64,000 bases of DNA, taken from assembly GCF_017875955.1 (NCBI RefSeq), contig NZ_JAGINK010000001.1:3130501-3194500 (forward strand), written 5' to 3'. This stretch comes from Pseudomonas sp. BP8. Lineage in GTDB: Bacteria; Pseudomonadota; Gammaproteobacteria; Pseudomonadales; Pseudomonadaceae. Every line of letters begins with the position of its first letter. Positions within the stretch are counted from its first letter, which is position 1. The notes under the pieces are model-generated. The model saw nothing but the letters and a program-made list of their open reading frames with translations. It was not told the origin of the DNA and searched no databases. A program made the position numbers and the translations under genes. This document shows, piece by piece, positions 1-8,327 of this stretch.

Positions 1-197
1 CCGGGCTTGGACAGTGGGATCACTTCGCTGACCGCCATCTGCCCGCAACTCCATTTGGCGGTACTGTCGCCGGGCGCGGCAGGGTCGATGAGGGTTACCC
101 GATGGCCGTCGCGTTGCAGGTACAGCGCGCAGCAGACGCCGACGATGCCGCCGCCGATGACCACGGCCTGTTGCGATGAGGGGTGCGGGTTGTTCAT
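1..197 (-). CDS. FAD-dependent oxidoreductase, DadA-like (N-terminal part, cut by window edge)
   Basis: The reverse strand from 197 reads MNNPHPSSQQ followed by VVIGGGIVGVCCALYLQRDG, a Rossmann dinucleotide-binding fingerprint (GxGxxG), then a beta strand ending in LID (ribose-binding acid). This is the N-terminus of the D-amino-acid dehydrogenase/glycine oxidase (DAO) superfamily. Only about 65 residues are inside the window, so the substrate cannot be read. It lies downstream of a DapA-like lyase and an amino acid ABC transporter on the same strand, so oxidation of an imported amino acid or cyclic imino acid is plausible. The family call is firm; the substrate is inference. Confidence 0.8.
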   Translation of the reverse strand, partial: MNNPHPSSQQAVVIGGGIVGVCCALYLQRDGHRVTLIDPAAPGDSTAKWSCGQMAVSEVIPLSKP

Positions 198-227
198 GAG
201 TGTGGCTCTTATCATCGGACCGGAGGA

Positions 228-260
228 CCTTGTGGGTGCGGTAAACCCGCTCCCACAAGG
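228..260. repeat. REP-like palindrome between two genes
   Basis: An inverted repeat (CCTTGTGGG..GCGG / CCCGCTCCCACAAGG) with a short AAA loop fills most of the gap between the lyase stop and the oxidoreductase start. It resembles Pseudomonas REP elements. It could also act as a transcript-stabilising hairpin or attenuator, but there is no T-run. Confidence 0.6.
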
Positions 261-294
261 CATGCGTCGCCTGTTCGGGCTTTGCTCGCTGCAA

Positions 295-1170
295 TTACCG
301 CTGCGAAGCGTCGTAGACCTTGCGGAACTCGGCCTTTTCGTCATCGGTCAGCGGCAGCAGCGGGGCCCGTGCATTGCCGACCTTGAAACCGGCCAACTCG
401 GCGCCGTACTTGACCTTCTGCACGAACTTGCCGCTTTCCAGGTTCGCCATGGCCGGGAACAGGCTGCGCATGATGGCCTGCGCGCCGCGGATATCGCCAG
501 CGGTAAAGGCGTTGTGGAAGGCCACGACCTTCTCTGGGAAGATGTTCGCGGGGCCGCAGATCCAGCTGTCGGCGCCCCACAGGTAAAAGTCCAGGGCCTG
601 GTCGTCGGAGCCGCACGATAGCTGGATGCCTTTGTGCTGTTCACCGATCTCGATGGCACGCAGCAGGTTGCCGCTGCTTTCCTTGATGCCAATGACACGC
701 GGGTGGTCGTTGAGCGCCGCGACGACGCCCATGCCGACTTCGACGTTGGTACGCACCGGGTAGTTGTACAGCACCACGTTGATCTCCGGGAAGGTCTCGA
801 GAATGGTGGTGTAGTGAGCCAGCAGTTCCTCTTGCGAGGGCAGCGCGTAGTAAGGCGGGGCGATCAGCAGGTTGCCGTAACCGGCGTCTACGGTCTGCTT
901 GATCTGCTCCAGCACTTCACGGGTGCACGAGCCGTTGGCACCGGCGATCAGGGTGCCACGGTCGCCGACCACTTCCTTGACGGTTGCCAGGATCTGCCTG
1001 CGCTCACCGTTGGCCAGGGCGTAGTACTCACCGGTCGAACCCAACGGCACGAAGCCGCTGACGCCCGCTTTTAGCTGATGCTCGAGGATCGAGGCCAGGG
1101 TGTCATGATCGACGTTGCCGGCGGCGTTGAACGGTGTAACCAGGGCGGGCAGGATGCCATTCAGTTTCAT
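295..1170 (-). CDS. DapA-family lyase/dehydratase (paralogue 1)
   Basis: A 291-aa class I aldolase-fold enzyme of the dihydrodipicolinate synthase/N-acetylneuraminate lyase family. Visible motifs are GSTGEYYA (44-51), catalytic Tyr135 in LYNYP and Schiff-base Lys163 in IKESSG. The start at 1170 was chosen because CCTAGGAGAG lies just upstream; an earlier in-frame start at 1197 has no such site. The closest relative in this window is the lyase at 27355-28257, with the same GSTGEYYA, PPY.ALP, YNYP and GKFVQ blocks. True DapA is unlikely, because the neighbours are catabolic: an amino acid ABC transporter and a FAD oxidoreductase. It does not resemble the hydroxyproline enzyme LhpC/HypD as I remember it. 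Substrate unknown. Confidence 0.85.
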   Translation of the reverse strand: MKLNGILPALVTPFNAAGNVDHDTLASILEHQLKAGVSGFVPLGSTGEYYALANGERRQILATVKEVVGDRGTLIAGANGSCTREVLEQIKQTVDAGYGNLLIAPPYYALPSQEELLAHYTTILETFPEINVVLYNYPVRTNVEVGMGVVAALNDHPRVIGIKESSGNLLRAIEIGEQHKGIQLSCGSDDQALDFYLWGADSWICGPANIFPEKVVAFHNAFTAGDIRGAQAIMRSLFPAMANLESGKFVQKVKYGAELAGFKVGNARAPLLPLTDDEKAEFRKVYDASQR

Positions 1171-1197
1171 GTTGTTCTCTCCTAGGGTAGGTGACAT

Positions 1198-1863
1198 TCA
1201 GTAGGCATAGCGGCGCAGCAAGCGGCCTTCGACCACGCCGACCAGGCGGGTCAGCGGGAAGGCCACGAGGAAATAGATGACCGCCACCGCCGAGAGGAAC
1301 TCGACCGGCCGAGCGGTGCTGTTGGAGATGTTCTGGCCGACGAACATCAGGTCGGCGACCCCCACCGAGGAGATCAGCGCGCTCTCCTTGAACAGGCTGA
1401 CCACGTTCGACAGCAACGGTGGTACAGCGCGCAGCAGGGCCTGGGGGAACACTACGTACAGCACTTTGATCCGCGAGGTCAGGCCCAGCGCGGTGCAGGC
1501 GTCGTGCTGCTCGCTGGCGATCGACTTCAGCGCGCCGCGGAAGGTCTCGCTGGTGATCGCGCCCATGTACAAGGTCAGTGCGATCAGCACCGAGAGGTAC
1601 GGCGGGATGTCCAGGCCGAACACCACCGGGAAGCAGAAGAATACCCAGAACAGCTGGATCAGCAGCGGCGTGCCGCGGAAAAACTCCACGTAGAGCATCA
1701 GCGGCAGGCGCACCAGCCTGAGCTTGACCTGGCGCAGCAGGCTGACCACAAAGCCGAGCAGGCTACCCAGCAAAGCGCACGCGGCGGTGAAGGCCAGCGT
1801 CAGGGCCAAGCCCTTGAGCAGCACCGGCCAATAGGCGAGGACTACGGAAAAGTCGAGTGGCAT
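1198..1863 (-). CDS. Polar amino acid ABC transporter permease
   Basis: A 221-aa inner-membrane permease of the HisM/GlnP type. It has about five hydrophobic segments and the EAA-like loop near ACTALGLTSRIKVLYVVFPQ that docks the ATPase. The start at 1863 has GAGGA upstream; the longer frame to 1908 runs into the preceding gene region. It is adjacent to a second permease (1874-2545) and an ATPase (2556-3377), so the importer is built as a heterodimeric permease. The stop is 27 bp from the start of the DapA-like lyase, consistent with one operon. Confidence 0.93.
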   Translation of the reverse strand: MPLDFSVVLAYWPVLLKGLALTLAFTAACALLGSLLGFVVSLLRQVKLRLVRLPLMLYVEFFRGTPLLIQLFWVFFCFPVVFGLDIPPYLSVLIALTLYMGAITSETFRGALKSIASEQHDACTALGLTSRIKVLYVVFPQALLRAVPPLLSNVVSLFKESALISSVGVADLMFVGQNISNSTARPVEFLSAVAVIYFLVAFPLTRLVGVVEGRLLRRYAY

Positions 1864-1873
1864 GTTGTTGTCC

Positions 1874-2545
1874 TCAGCGCTGCGCGGCCAGTTCCTGGCG
1901 CCGTTCAAACCACTGCACCAACTGCCCTACAGGCAGCGACATGGCGAAGTAGATGAGGGCGATCAGGGTGTAGGTTTCCAACGGGCGGTACGTCTCGGTG
2001 GCCAGGCTCTTGCCCACGTACATCAGGTCAGCGACGGCAACGATTGCCACCAGGGCGCTCTGCTGCAGCGTGCCGATGCCGTTGGTGATCAGCACCGGCA
2101 GGGCGCTGCGCAGCGACTGCGGCAAGATCACATAGACGGTGCGCTGCCATGCGCGCAGGCCCAGCGCGACGCAGGCATCGAGGTGCTCGCGCGGGACGGC
2201 CTGGACCCCGGCCCGGTAGGCCTCGGCGTTGAACGCCGTGAGGTTCAGGCCCAGGGCCAGGAAGCCCATGGTGATCGGGTCGACGAATACGTCGAACAGC
2301 ATCGGCACGCAATAGAAGAACCAGACGATCTGCAGCAGTGCCGGGGTGCAGCGGAAAAACTCGATGAACAACTGCGCCGGCCAGCGGATGAAGAACCAGC
2401 GGCTCAGGGTCATCAGGCACAGCAGGAAACCACAAGTCAGGCCGATCAGGTTGGCCACCAGCGCAAGCTCGAGGGTCACTTTCAAGCCATCGAGCAGTGC
2501 CGGCAGGCTGCCGCTGAGAAAATGGAAATCGAATTGGTAGTTCAT
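1874..2545 (-). CDS. Polar amino acid ABC transporter permease (second subunit)
   Basis: A 223-aa inner-membrane protein of the His/Glu/Gln/Arg/opine permease family. It has hydrophobic segments and the coupling loop ACVALGLRAWQRTVYVILPQ. It pairs with the downstream permease to form the channel. A GAGGG ribosome site precedes the ATG at 2545. The gene sits 10 bp after the ATPase stop and 10 bp before the next start, so all three are surely cotranscribed. Confidence 0.93.
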   Translation of the reverse strand: MNYQFDFHFLSGSLPALLDGLKVTLELALVANLIGLTCGFLLCLMTLSRWFFIRWPAQLFIEFFRCTPALLQIVWFFYCVPMLFDVFVDPITMGFLALGLNLTAFNAEAYRAGVQAVPREHLDACVALGLRAWQRTVYVILPQSLRSALPVLITNGIGTLQQSALVAIVAVADLMYVGKSLATETYRPLETYTLIALIYFAMSLPVGQLVQWFERRQELAAQR

Positions 2546-2555
2546 GCTGCTGCCC

Positions 2556-3377
2556 TCAATCGAAGTGCACGACCTTTTCCAGGAACTCGCGGGTGCGAGT
2601 TTCTCGCGGCTGGGTGAAGATCTGATCGGGGTGGCCTTGCTCGACGACCTTGCCTTCAGCGCAGAACACCACGCGAGTGGCGATGTGGCAGGCGAAATGC
2701 ATGTCGTGGGTGACGATGATCATCGCCATCTTCTGCTCGGCCAACTGCATCATTACGTTCTGCACCTCGATGACCATTTCAGGGTCGAGTGCCGAGGTGA
2801 CCTCATCGAACAGCATCAGGCGCGGCTCGAGCATCAGAGCGCGAGCGATCGCCACGCGTTGCTTCTGGCCGCCGGACAGCTGGCTTGGGTAAGCGTGCAG
2901 CTTGCTCTCCAGGCCCAGGCGAGCGAGATAGGCGCGGGCTTTTTCGGTGGCCTCGGCCTTGCTCAGGCCGTGCACCTTGACCGGCGCCAGGATCAGGTTG
3001 CCGAGCACCGACAAGTGCGGGAACAGCGTGTAGTGCTGGAAGACCATGCCAATCTGTTTGTGCAGCGTTTCATCGAGTGGCTTGCCCTGTTTACGCGCGC
3101 CGTCAATGTACGGCTTGCCCTGAAACTGGATGCTACCGCCCTGGATAGCCTCCAGGCCCATCAGCACCCTTAGCAGCGAACTCTTGCCGCTGCCGGATGG
3201 GCCAATGATGACCAGGCGATCATCGGCACGCATCGACAGGTTCATCCCGTCCATTACCACCAGCGCTTCGGAATAGGCTTTGCGCACGCCGCGCAGCTGG
3301 ATGAAGGTGCCGCCTTGGCCTGAATCTGGGATGAGCGAATCCTGTGGCTGGGCAGCCACCAAACGAGGAGTGTTCAT
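2556..3377 (-). CDS. Amino acid ABC transporter ATP-binding protein
   Basis: A 273-aa ATPase of the GlnQ/HisP class. Visible are Walker A GPSGSGKSS, the Q-loop MVFQHYTLFPH, signature LSGGQKQRVAIARAL and Walker B LMLFDEVTSALDPE with the H-loop VTHD. The N-terminus has an unusual extension of about 25 residues before the first strand. The start at 3377 is preceded by CGGAGACG; the track start at 3419 adds an unconvincing leader. It energises the two permeases downstream. The cognate binding protein is probably the divergent gene at 4098, because the copy in this operon is broken. Confidence 0.93.
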   Translation of the reverse strand: MNTPRLVAAQPQDSLIPDSGQGGTFIQLRGVRKAYSEALVVMDGMNLSMRADDRLVIIGPSGSGKSSLLRVLMGLEAIQGGSIQFQGKPYIDGARKQGKPLDETLHKQIGMVFQHYTLFPHLSVLGNLILAPVKVHGLSKAEATEKARAYLARLGLESKLHAYPSQLSGGQKQRVAIARALMLEPRLMLFDEVTSALDPEMVIEVQNVMMQLAEQKMAMIIVTHDMHFACHIATRVVFCAEGKVVEQGHPDQIFTQPRETRTREFLEKVVHFD

Positions 3378-3430
3378 GACGGTCGTCTCCGTGAGCGGCC
3401 CTGGCCGGGCCCTCGGCAAGTCAGCAGGAG

Positions 3431-3679
3431 TTACTGGGCGTTGGCGTCAGCGAGCGCGTCGGCGCGCCGAGACATCAAGGCCATGCGGCTTTCGTCCGAG
3501 CCGGGCAAGTGGATCAAAGAGGGGGCCGCGACGGCCTGACCGCAACGTAGTACGCCAGCCTGTTGCACGCTTTGCCAGGTTTGCGTTTCGGCATGAGCCG
3601 TGGGGTGCAGCAGAAGCGCTAATGCGTTGGTGAGACAAGCTACGCCGCCAGTGATGGTGCGGGACAGGAACCGTGCCAT
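3431..3679 (-). pseudogene. Internally deleted periplasmic binding protein remnant
   Basis: The frame keeps a good ribosome site (GGAGAG), a signal peptide ending in AHA, and an N-terminus (WQSVQQAGVLRCGQAVAAP) that parallels the intact binding protein at 4098-4931. It then jumps directly to HLPGSDESRMALMSRRAD, which matches RLPGMDEARLAVMSKRAD about 125 residues further on in the intact protein, and stops soon after. The result is an in-frame deletion of most of lobe 1/2 plus loss of the C-terminus. It is the first gene of the ABC operon, where a binding protein is expected. It may still supply the operon's leader and promoter. Confidence 0.82.
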
Positions 3680-3869
3680 TTTGAATCTCTCCGGTGATTG
3701 TTCTTGTAGGCAGAAGAGGTCGCAAAAAAGATCTAGGTATTTTTGTGCATGCTGAGATGTATGCAGCAATGCATTCAAGTTATTGCTAATTTGTGGAGAG
3801 TGTCAACACGCTCAGCGGATTTTTTTAAACGGGCATGGAATGGGCAGAGTTGCTGTGGTGGGGTTGCCG

Positions 3870-3957
3870 GGCTCTTCGCGGGGCACGCACGCCCCTGCAG
3901 GAATACCTGAAGCCTTAACCGATCGTGTAGGAGCGGGCTTACCCCGCGAAGAGGCCA
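3870..3957. repeat. Pair of inverted REP elements
   Basis: Two REP-type sequences face each other, at about 3870-3901 (GCTCTTCGCGGGGC..., degenerate) and 3925-3957 (GTGTAGGAGCGGGCTTACCC then CGCGAAGAGGCC). They sit between the divergent binding-protein pseudogene and the intact binding-protein gene. The rest of 3680-4097 holds no convincing gene; it must contain the two divergent promoters. Confidence 0.85.
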
Positions 3958-4097
3958 GTACGCTCAACTTCACCACTGAGCCTGTTGACAGTCCCAGCGC
4001 TAATTTCTATTGTGAGTGCAGCATTGCACACAAGATAGCATGCAGATTTTCCGCTTACCTTCCTGCCAAAAAACAATGATTATCAGTGAGGTCAACC

Positions 4098-4931
4098 ATG
4101 TCCCGTCCGTGCTCGTTTTCCCTTAAAAGTTTCTTTGTCAGCGCAAGCCTGTGTGGCGCGCTGTTTGCTCATTGCACCGCTCAGGCAGCCGAGACTTCGA
4201 TATGGCAGGAGGTGCAGCAGGCGGGAGAGCTGCGCTGCGGCGCAGCCGTAGCAGCGCCGTACGTGATGCGTGATGCCAGGACCGGCGATTACAGTGGCTA
4301 TTTCGTCGACCTGTGCCGCGACTTCGGCGAGAAGGTTCTGAAGGTCAAGGTGTCGTTCGTCGATACCAACTGGGACAACCTGGTGGCCGGCTTGCAGAGC
4401 AGCAAGTGGGACCTGGCCATGGCCCTCAACCAGACGCCGGAGCGTGCATTGGCGGTGGCATTCACGGTCCCTGCGACCGACTATCAGGTGTCGCTGTTGG
4501 TTAACAGAAACAACCCGAAAATGGCCGACGTGAGTGACGACATTGCCGCCCTCGACAAGCCCGAGGTGACCTTCGCCGTCATGTCTGGCACGGCCCAGGA
4601 CAAGGCTATTTCGTCGGTGGTGCGCAAGGGCAAGATCATGCGCCTGCCAGGCATGGATGAGGCGCGTCTGGCGGTGATGTCCAAGCGCGCTGATGTCCTT
4701 GTCGATGCCAGCGATACCAATCACCTGTTCGCCTTGGCCAACCCAGACTGGACCCGCGAGATCCTGCCCAAGCCGGCCTTGGCCAAACAGGGCGTGGCGT
4801 TCGGTGTGCGCCGGGACATTTCTGCAGCCGATCTGGAAGTGCTGAATATCTACCTGCGCCAGCGTCGCGACACCGGTGAGATCCAGCAACTGGTCGACAA
4901 GGCGTCGCTTGCGGCCAACACCGCCAAGTAA
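4098..4931 (+). CDS. Periplasmic amino acid-binding protein (SBP_bac_3 type)
   Basis: A 277-aa secreted solute-binding protein. A signal peptide (about residues 1-31) ends in AQA. The mature protein begins ETSIWQEVQQAGELRCG and carries the family block DARTGDYSGYFVDLCRDFGE. It delivers substrate to the permease/ATPase complex encoded divergently at 1198-3377. The ATG at 4098 is preferred over the GTG at 4086 because GTGAGG is then the ribosome site. It is a paralogue of the deleted remnant at 3431-3679, so one copy appears to have replaced the other after duplication. Followed 72 bp later by an SDR on the same strand. Confidence 0.92.
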   Translation: MSRPCSFSLKSFFVSASLCGALFAHCTAQAAETSIWQEVQQAGELRCGAAVAAPYVMRDARTGDYSGYFVDLCRDFGEKVLKVKVSFVDTNWDNLVAGLQSSKWDLAMALNQTPERALAVAFTVPATDYQVSLLVNRNNPKMADVSDDIAALDKPEVTFAVMSGTAQDKAISSVVRKGKIMRLPGMDEARLAVMSKRADVLVDASDTNHLFALANPDWTREILPKPALAKQGVAFGVRRDISAADLEVLNIYLRQRRDTGEIQQLVDKASLAANTAK

Positions 4932-5003
4932 CCCGTGCAACTCCGCCGCACGCCGCGGGTCGGCAGGCGGCATCCCCTCCATGTGAAACCAAGGTGATCG
5001 CAG

Positions 5004-5774
5004 ATGAATGACTCGAAACGCCCTCTGGATGGGCAGACTGTTCTGGTAACGGGCGGCTCTGGTGGAATCGGCGCCGCGATCGTGCAGCAGCTGGCGGCCG
5101 AAGGCGCCCGTCCGCTGATTCACTACAGTCGCGATGCGCAGGGAGCGCAGCAGGTGCTGCAGCGCATCGGCGGTAACGGCTGGATCGTGCAGGCCGACCT
5201 GTGTGAGGACAGCGGACCCGAACAGCTGTGGCGAGCGGCACTGGAACTGAGCGGCGGTCGTATCCATGGCTTGATCAACAATGCCGGCATCCGTAGCGAG
5301 ATCCCGCTGGACGTGCCGTCTGCCGAATGGCGTGCAGCATGGCGCAGAGAGTTCCAGGTTAATTTTTTCGCTGCGGCGGATCTGTGCCGGGAAGCTGTCG
5401 CGCATTTTCGCTCCTACGGTGGCGGGCGGATCATCAACATGGCCAGCCGCGCGGCGCAACGGGGCTACGCGGTTGATGCCTTGCCTTATGGGGCGAGCAA
5501 GGCCGCCTTGATCAACCTGACCAAATCGCTTGCACGTAGCGTGGCGGGCGAGGGTGTTGTTGCCGTGGCCATTGCCCCGGGTTGGGTGCGTACCGATATG
5601 GCCGAGCAATTCATCGCCGAGCACGGCGAGGCAGCGGCGGTGTCCGACATTCCGTTAGGGCGGATGGCAAGCGCGGCAGAGATCGCCGAGTTGGTGGCGT
5701 TCACGCTGCGGCCGTCGCAAGCTTCGCTTAACGGGGCGACGCTGGACGTGAATGGCGGTAGCTATATCCGGTAG
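5004..5774 (+). CDS. Short-chain dehydrogenase/reductase (SDR)
   Basis: A 256-aa classical SDR. It has the cofactor motif TGGSGGIG near residue 17, NNAG near 92, the catalytic Ser in NMASRAAQ, and Tyr/Lys in LPYGASKAA (YxxxK). The substrate is not readable. AAGGTGA precedes the ATG. It shares strand with the binding-protein gene and may process the transported compound or its product. The C-terminal GATLDVNGGSYIR is typical of FabG-like oxidoreductases. Confidence 0.9.
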   Translation: MNDSKRPLDGQTVLVTGGSGGIGAAIVQQLAAEGARPLIHYSRDAQGAQQVLQRIGGNGWIVQADLCEDSGPEQLWRAALELSGGRIHGLINNAGIRSEIPLDVPSAEWRAAWRREFQVNFFAAADLCREAVAHFRSYGGGRIINMASRAAQRGYAVDALPYGASKAALINLTKSLARSVAGEGVVAVAIAPGWVRTDMAEQFIAEHGEAAAVSDIPLGRMASAAEIAELVAFTLRPSQASLNGATLDVNGGSYIR

Positions 5775-5785
5775 TTGTTGAGCAC

Positions 5786-6520
5786 TCAACCCGCCATGAA
5801 GTCCTTGGGTGGCGGGGTCAGTTCACTCAGGAGGTTCTTCAAACCATCACCCCACTGCCTGCGAATCTCGCTGTAATAGGGGTCGTCATGATGAATACGA
5901 ACCGGCGCCCTGGCGTTCAAGCGGTCTTTGCCATACACCAGCAGATCCAACGGCATGCCCACCGAAAGATTGCTGCGAATGGTCGAGTCGAACGAGATCA
6001 GCCCGCAGCGCAGGGCCTCGTCCAAGGCAGTATGGTAGGTGAGATTACGGTCGAGTATCGGCCTGCCGTACTTGCTTTCGCCCAGTTGCAGAAAGGGCGT
6101 GTCTGGCGTGGCCTGAAAGAAGTTGCCCTGTGCGTAGACGTTGTAGATACCCATGGGCCCGCCCGCGATCTGCCCGCCCACCATCAACGAGCAGCTCAGG
6201 TCGATCTGGGCGGTCAGCCTGCTGCGGTCGCGGGTGATGACTTCGCGCAGGGTTTCAGCCACCAGTGCCGTTGCATCGTACAGCGTGCCGACGTTCAGCA
6301 GATGAGTACCAGGGCCCCGCGTACGTTGCTCGAGCAGGTTGACCACCGATTGCGAGGTGGCGAGGTTGCCGGCAGTCTGCAGAACGATCAGCCGATCGCC
6401 CGGCACGCGGAAAACGAACATCTTGCGAAAGATGGAGATCTGGTCGATGCCTGCATTGGTGCGTGAGTCACTGATGAACACCAGCCCGTCCGCCAAATGC
6501 ATAGCGACGCAGTACGTCAT
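5786..6520 (-). CDS. Anbu proteasome-like peptidase
   Basis: A 244-aa protein of the Ntn-hydrolase fold, related to HslV and proteasome beta subunits. After the initiator Met the sequence is TYCVAMHLADGL..; with Thr as residue 1, Asp falls at 17 and Lys at 32, the catalytic set of beta-type subunits. Choosing 6520 rather than 6562 puts this Thr at position 2, as needed for a nucleophile exposed by Met removal. It is the last gene of the operon with transglutaminase, alpha-E and ATP-grasp genes, the diagnostic Anbu neighbourhood. Known Anbu proteins form open helical or ring assemblies with poorly defined substrates. Confidence 0.9.
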   Translation of the reverse strand: MTYCVAMHLADGLVFISDSRTNAGIDQISIFRKMFVFRVPGDRLIVLQTAGNLATSQSVVNLLEQRTRGPGTHLLNVGTLYDATALVAETLREVITRDRSRLTAQIDLSCSLMVGGQIAGGPMGIYNVYAQGNFFQATPDTPFLQLGESKYGRPILDRNLTYHTALDEALRCGLISFDSTIRSNLSVGMPLDLLVYGKDRLNARAPVRIHHDDPYYSEIRRQWGDGLKNLLSELTPPPKDFMAG

Positions 6521-6567
6521 GCTGCCTACCTTGTTTTCTGAATGGATGGACCCGCCGCGCACGACAC

Positions 6568-6590
6568 GGCAAGCCCGCTTGGCGGGTGCC
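6568..6590. promoter_or_regulatory. Intercistronic hairpin in the Anbu operon
   Basis: GGCAAGCCCGC-TT-GGCGGGTGCC forms a compact stem-loop between the transglutaminase stop and the Anbu start. There is no T-run, so it more likely modulates mRNA processing or lowers expression of the last gene than terminates fully. Confidence 0.45.
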
Positions 6591-6598
6591 CCGGTGAA

Positions 6599-7378
6599 TT
6601 ACTGACGCTGCACGTGGACGCTTGCCTGCATGGATTCGACCCCACCCCCGCGGCGTACGCCCCTGACCGGGCAGGCATCGAGGTAGTCCAGGCCGACCGC
6701 CAGTTTCAAGTGCCGCTCGGGCCGGGTGAGGCGGTTGGTGACGTCGAAGCTGTACCAGGCATCATCGATCCATGCTTCGGCCCAGGCGTGACTGGCCAGG
6801 TGATTTTCGTCTTCGGTGCACAGGTAGCCGGAGACGTAGCGCGCGGGGATCCCCAGGCTGCGCGCGCAGGCCAGGAACGCGTGAGTATGGTCCTGACAGA
6901 CACCGGCAGCGCCGACAAACGCCTCGATGGCGGTTGTGCCCACCGAGGTCGCCCCAGGGCTGTACGGCATATGGTCGGCTAGGCCTTGCATCAATGCGGT
7001 GAGCGCGTCGCGGTCGCGGTGTTCGCCACAGTGCTGGAGGGCAAAGGCCTTGAGCGCGTCGCTGGCCTGGGTGAGATGGCTGCTGCGCAGAAACGGCAGG
7101 GGTGACTTGCTGCCGGCTTCGTGTTCGCAATCCGGGTCGATCTCCACCTGGCCACTGGCGGTAAGGGCCAGGTGGCCATGGGGTTTGTCCAGGGTCAGGA
7201 CATGGAGGATGTTGCCGTACGGGTCGATCTGGCTCTTCACTCGGCAGGGCAGGTCCAGTTGCCATTCGAGGATGCGTTGGCGCTCGCTGCTGCGCGGTGT
7301 CAATCGCAGTAACTGGATGCTGTTGCAGACATCACTGGCATAGCTGTAGGTGGTGTCGTGGCGGATGGACAGTTTCAT
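6599..7378 (-). CDS. Transglutaminase-like cysteine protease (Anbu operon)
   Basis: A 259-aa protein with an N-terminal transglutaminase-associated beta domain (about 1-80) and a papain-like core. The triad is readable: Cys161 in GVCQDHTH, His197 in ASHAWAEAW and Asp212 in SFDVTN. Family members hydrolyse or form amide bonds; the target in this operon is unknown. Its ATG (7378) overlaps the stop of the alpha-E gene by 4 bp (ATGA), so the two are translationally coupled. Confidence 0.92.
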   Translation of the reverse strand: MKLSIRHDTTYSYASDVCNSIQLLRLTPRSSERQRILEWQLDLPCRVKSQIDPYGNILHVLTLDKPHGHLALTASGQVEIDPDCEHEAGSKSPLPFLRSSHLTQASDALKAFALQHCGEHRDRDALTALMQGLADHMPYSPGATSVGTTAIEAFVGAAGVCQDHTHAFLACARSLGIPARYVSGYLCTEDENHLASHAWAEAWIDDAWYSFDVTNRLTRPERHLKLAVGLDYLDACPVRGVRRGGGVESMQASVHVQRQ

Positions 7379-8325
7379 ACGACCTCCAGATAGGAGTTAT
7401 GGACGGTCTGGCCCAGTTGGTGGATACGGCCGATGAAGTCGGTCAGCCACAGGTGCAGCCCGGCTTCGAGAATCTCGTCGATGGCGGTGTAGCGCAGTCG
7501 CGCGTTGAGCTCGGCGGCCATCCGTTGCGCGGCGCGCCCGGTAGTGCCGGGCAGGCCGGCAAGGATCTGGTCGAGCTCGTCAATGCAGGCATGCAACGAG
7601 CGCGGCACGTCGACCCGCAGCAACAACAGCTCGGACACCGGGCGCGCGCTGGGGGCGTTGCGGTAGATCTCGTTGAACGCTTCGTAAGAGGTCAGCGCGC
7701 GCAACAGGGCGCTCCACTGGTAATAGCCGCGGGCAGAATCGTCGCTGACCTCCTCGGAGGTTTCGCCGAACATTTCATAGCGGGCATCGAGCAGACGCAG
7801 GGTGTTGTCCGCCCGCTCGAGAAAGGTTCCCAGGCGAATGAAACTGTAGGCGTCGTTGCGCATGATGGTGCCGGAGGTCGCGCCGCGGAACAGGTGCGAG
7901 CGTTCCTTGACCCAGTCGCAGAACTGGCTGATGCCATAGCGGCCAAGGCCGTTACTGGCGATTTTGCGCATCTCGATCCAGGTGGCGTTGATGTTTTCCC
8001 ACATGTCGGCGGTGATCCGTCCGCGCACTGCGTGGGCGTTGGTGCGGGCCGCCTGCAGGCAACAGTAGATACTGCTCGGGTTGGTCGCATCGAGGGCGAA
8101 GAAGTGCAGCATGCGCTCGGTATCCAACTCGGTGTGGCGGTCGATGTAGCTGTCCAGCGTCCCGGATGCCAGCAGCGACATTGCCAGCTCGGCGTGCCCA
8201 TCCGAGCGCCCGGCCTGGGGCATCAGCGACAGCGAGTAGCTGACCTCGAGCATGCGTGCGAGGTTTTCGGCACGCTCCAGGTAGCGCGACATCCAGTACA
8301 GATCGGAAGCGGTTCTCGAAAGCAT
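7375..8325 (-). CDS. Alpha-E domain protein (DUF403)
   Basis: A 316-aa, largely helical protein beginning MLSRTASDLYWMSRYLERAEN, the hallmark of the alpha-E family. Such proteins always accompany the circularly permuted ATP-grasp and transglutaminase genes, as here. The biochemical role is not established; a scaffold or carrier role for amide ligation/cleavage is the usual suggestion. It starts 2 bp after the stop of the ATP-grasp gene and overlaps the next gene by 4 bp. Confidence 0.92.
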   Translation of the reverse strand: MLSRTASDLYWMSRYLERAENLARMLEVSYSLSLMPQAGRSDGHAELAMSLLASGTLDSYIDRHTELDTERMLHFFALDATNPSSIYCCLQAARTNAHAVRGRITADMWENINATWIEMRKIASNGLGRYGISQFCDWVKERSHLFRGATSGTIMRNDAYSFIRLGTFLERADNTLRLLDARYEMFGETSEEVSDDSARGYYQWSALLRALTSYEAFNEIYRNAPSARPVSELLLLRVDVPRSLHACIDELDQILAGLPGTTGRAAQRMAAELNARLRYTAIDEILEAGLHLWLTDFIGRIHQLGQTVHNSYLEVV

Positions 8326-8327
8326 GT

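Noticed and set aside
295..1170. Naming the DapA-like lyases as hydroxyproline-pathway LhpC/HypD
   Set aside because: Neighbouring FAD enzymes made this tempting, but the sequences lack blocks I recall from P. putida LhpC and no epimerase is present.
3783..4079. 98-codon plus-strand frame in the binding-protein intergenic region
   Set aside because: It runs through two REP elements and lacks a ribosome site or recognisable domain.
4092..5624. 510-codon open frame on the minus strand
   Set aside because: It lies antisense to two well-supported genes (binding protein and SDR), has low-complexity His/Gln/Arg-rich content typical of GC-rich shadows, and shows no family motif.
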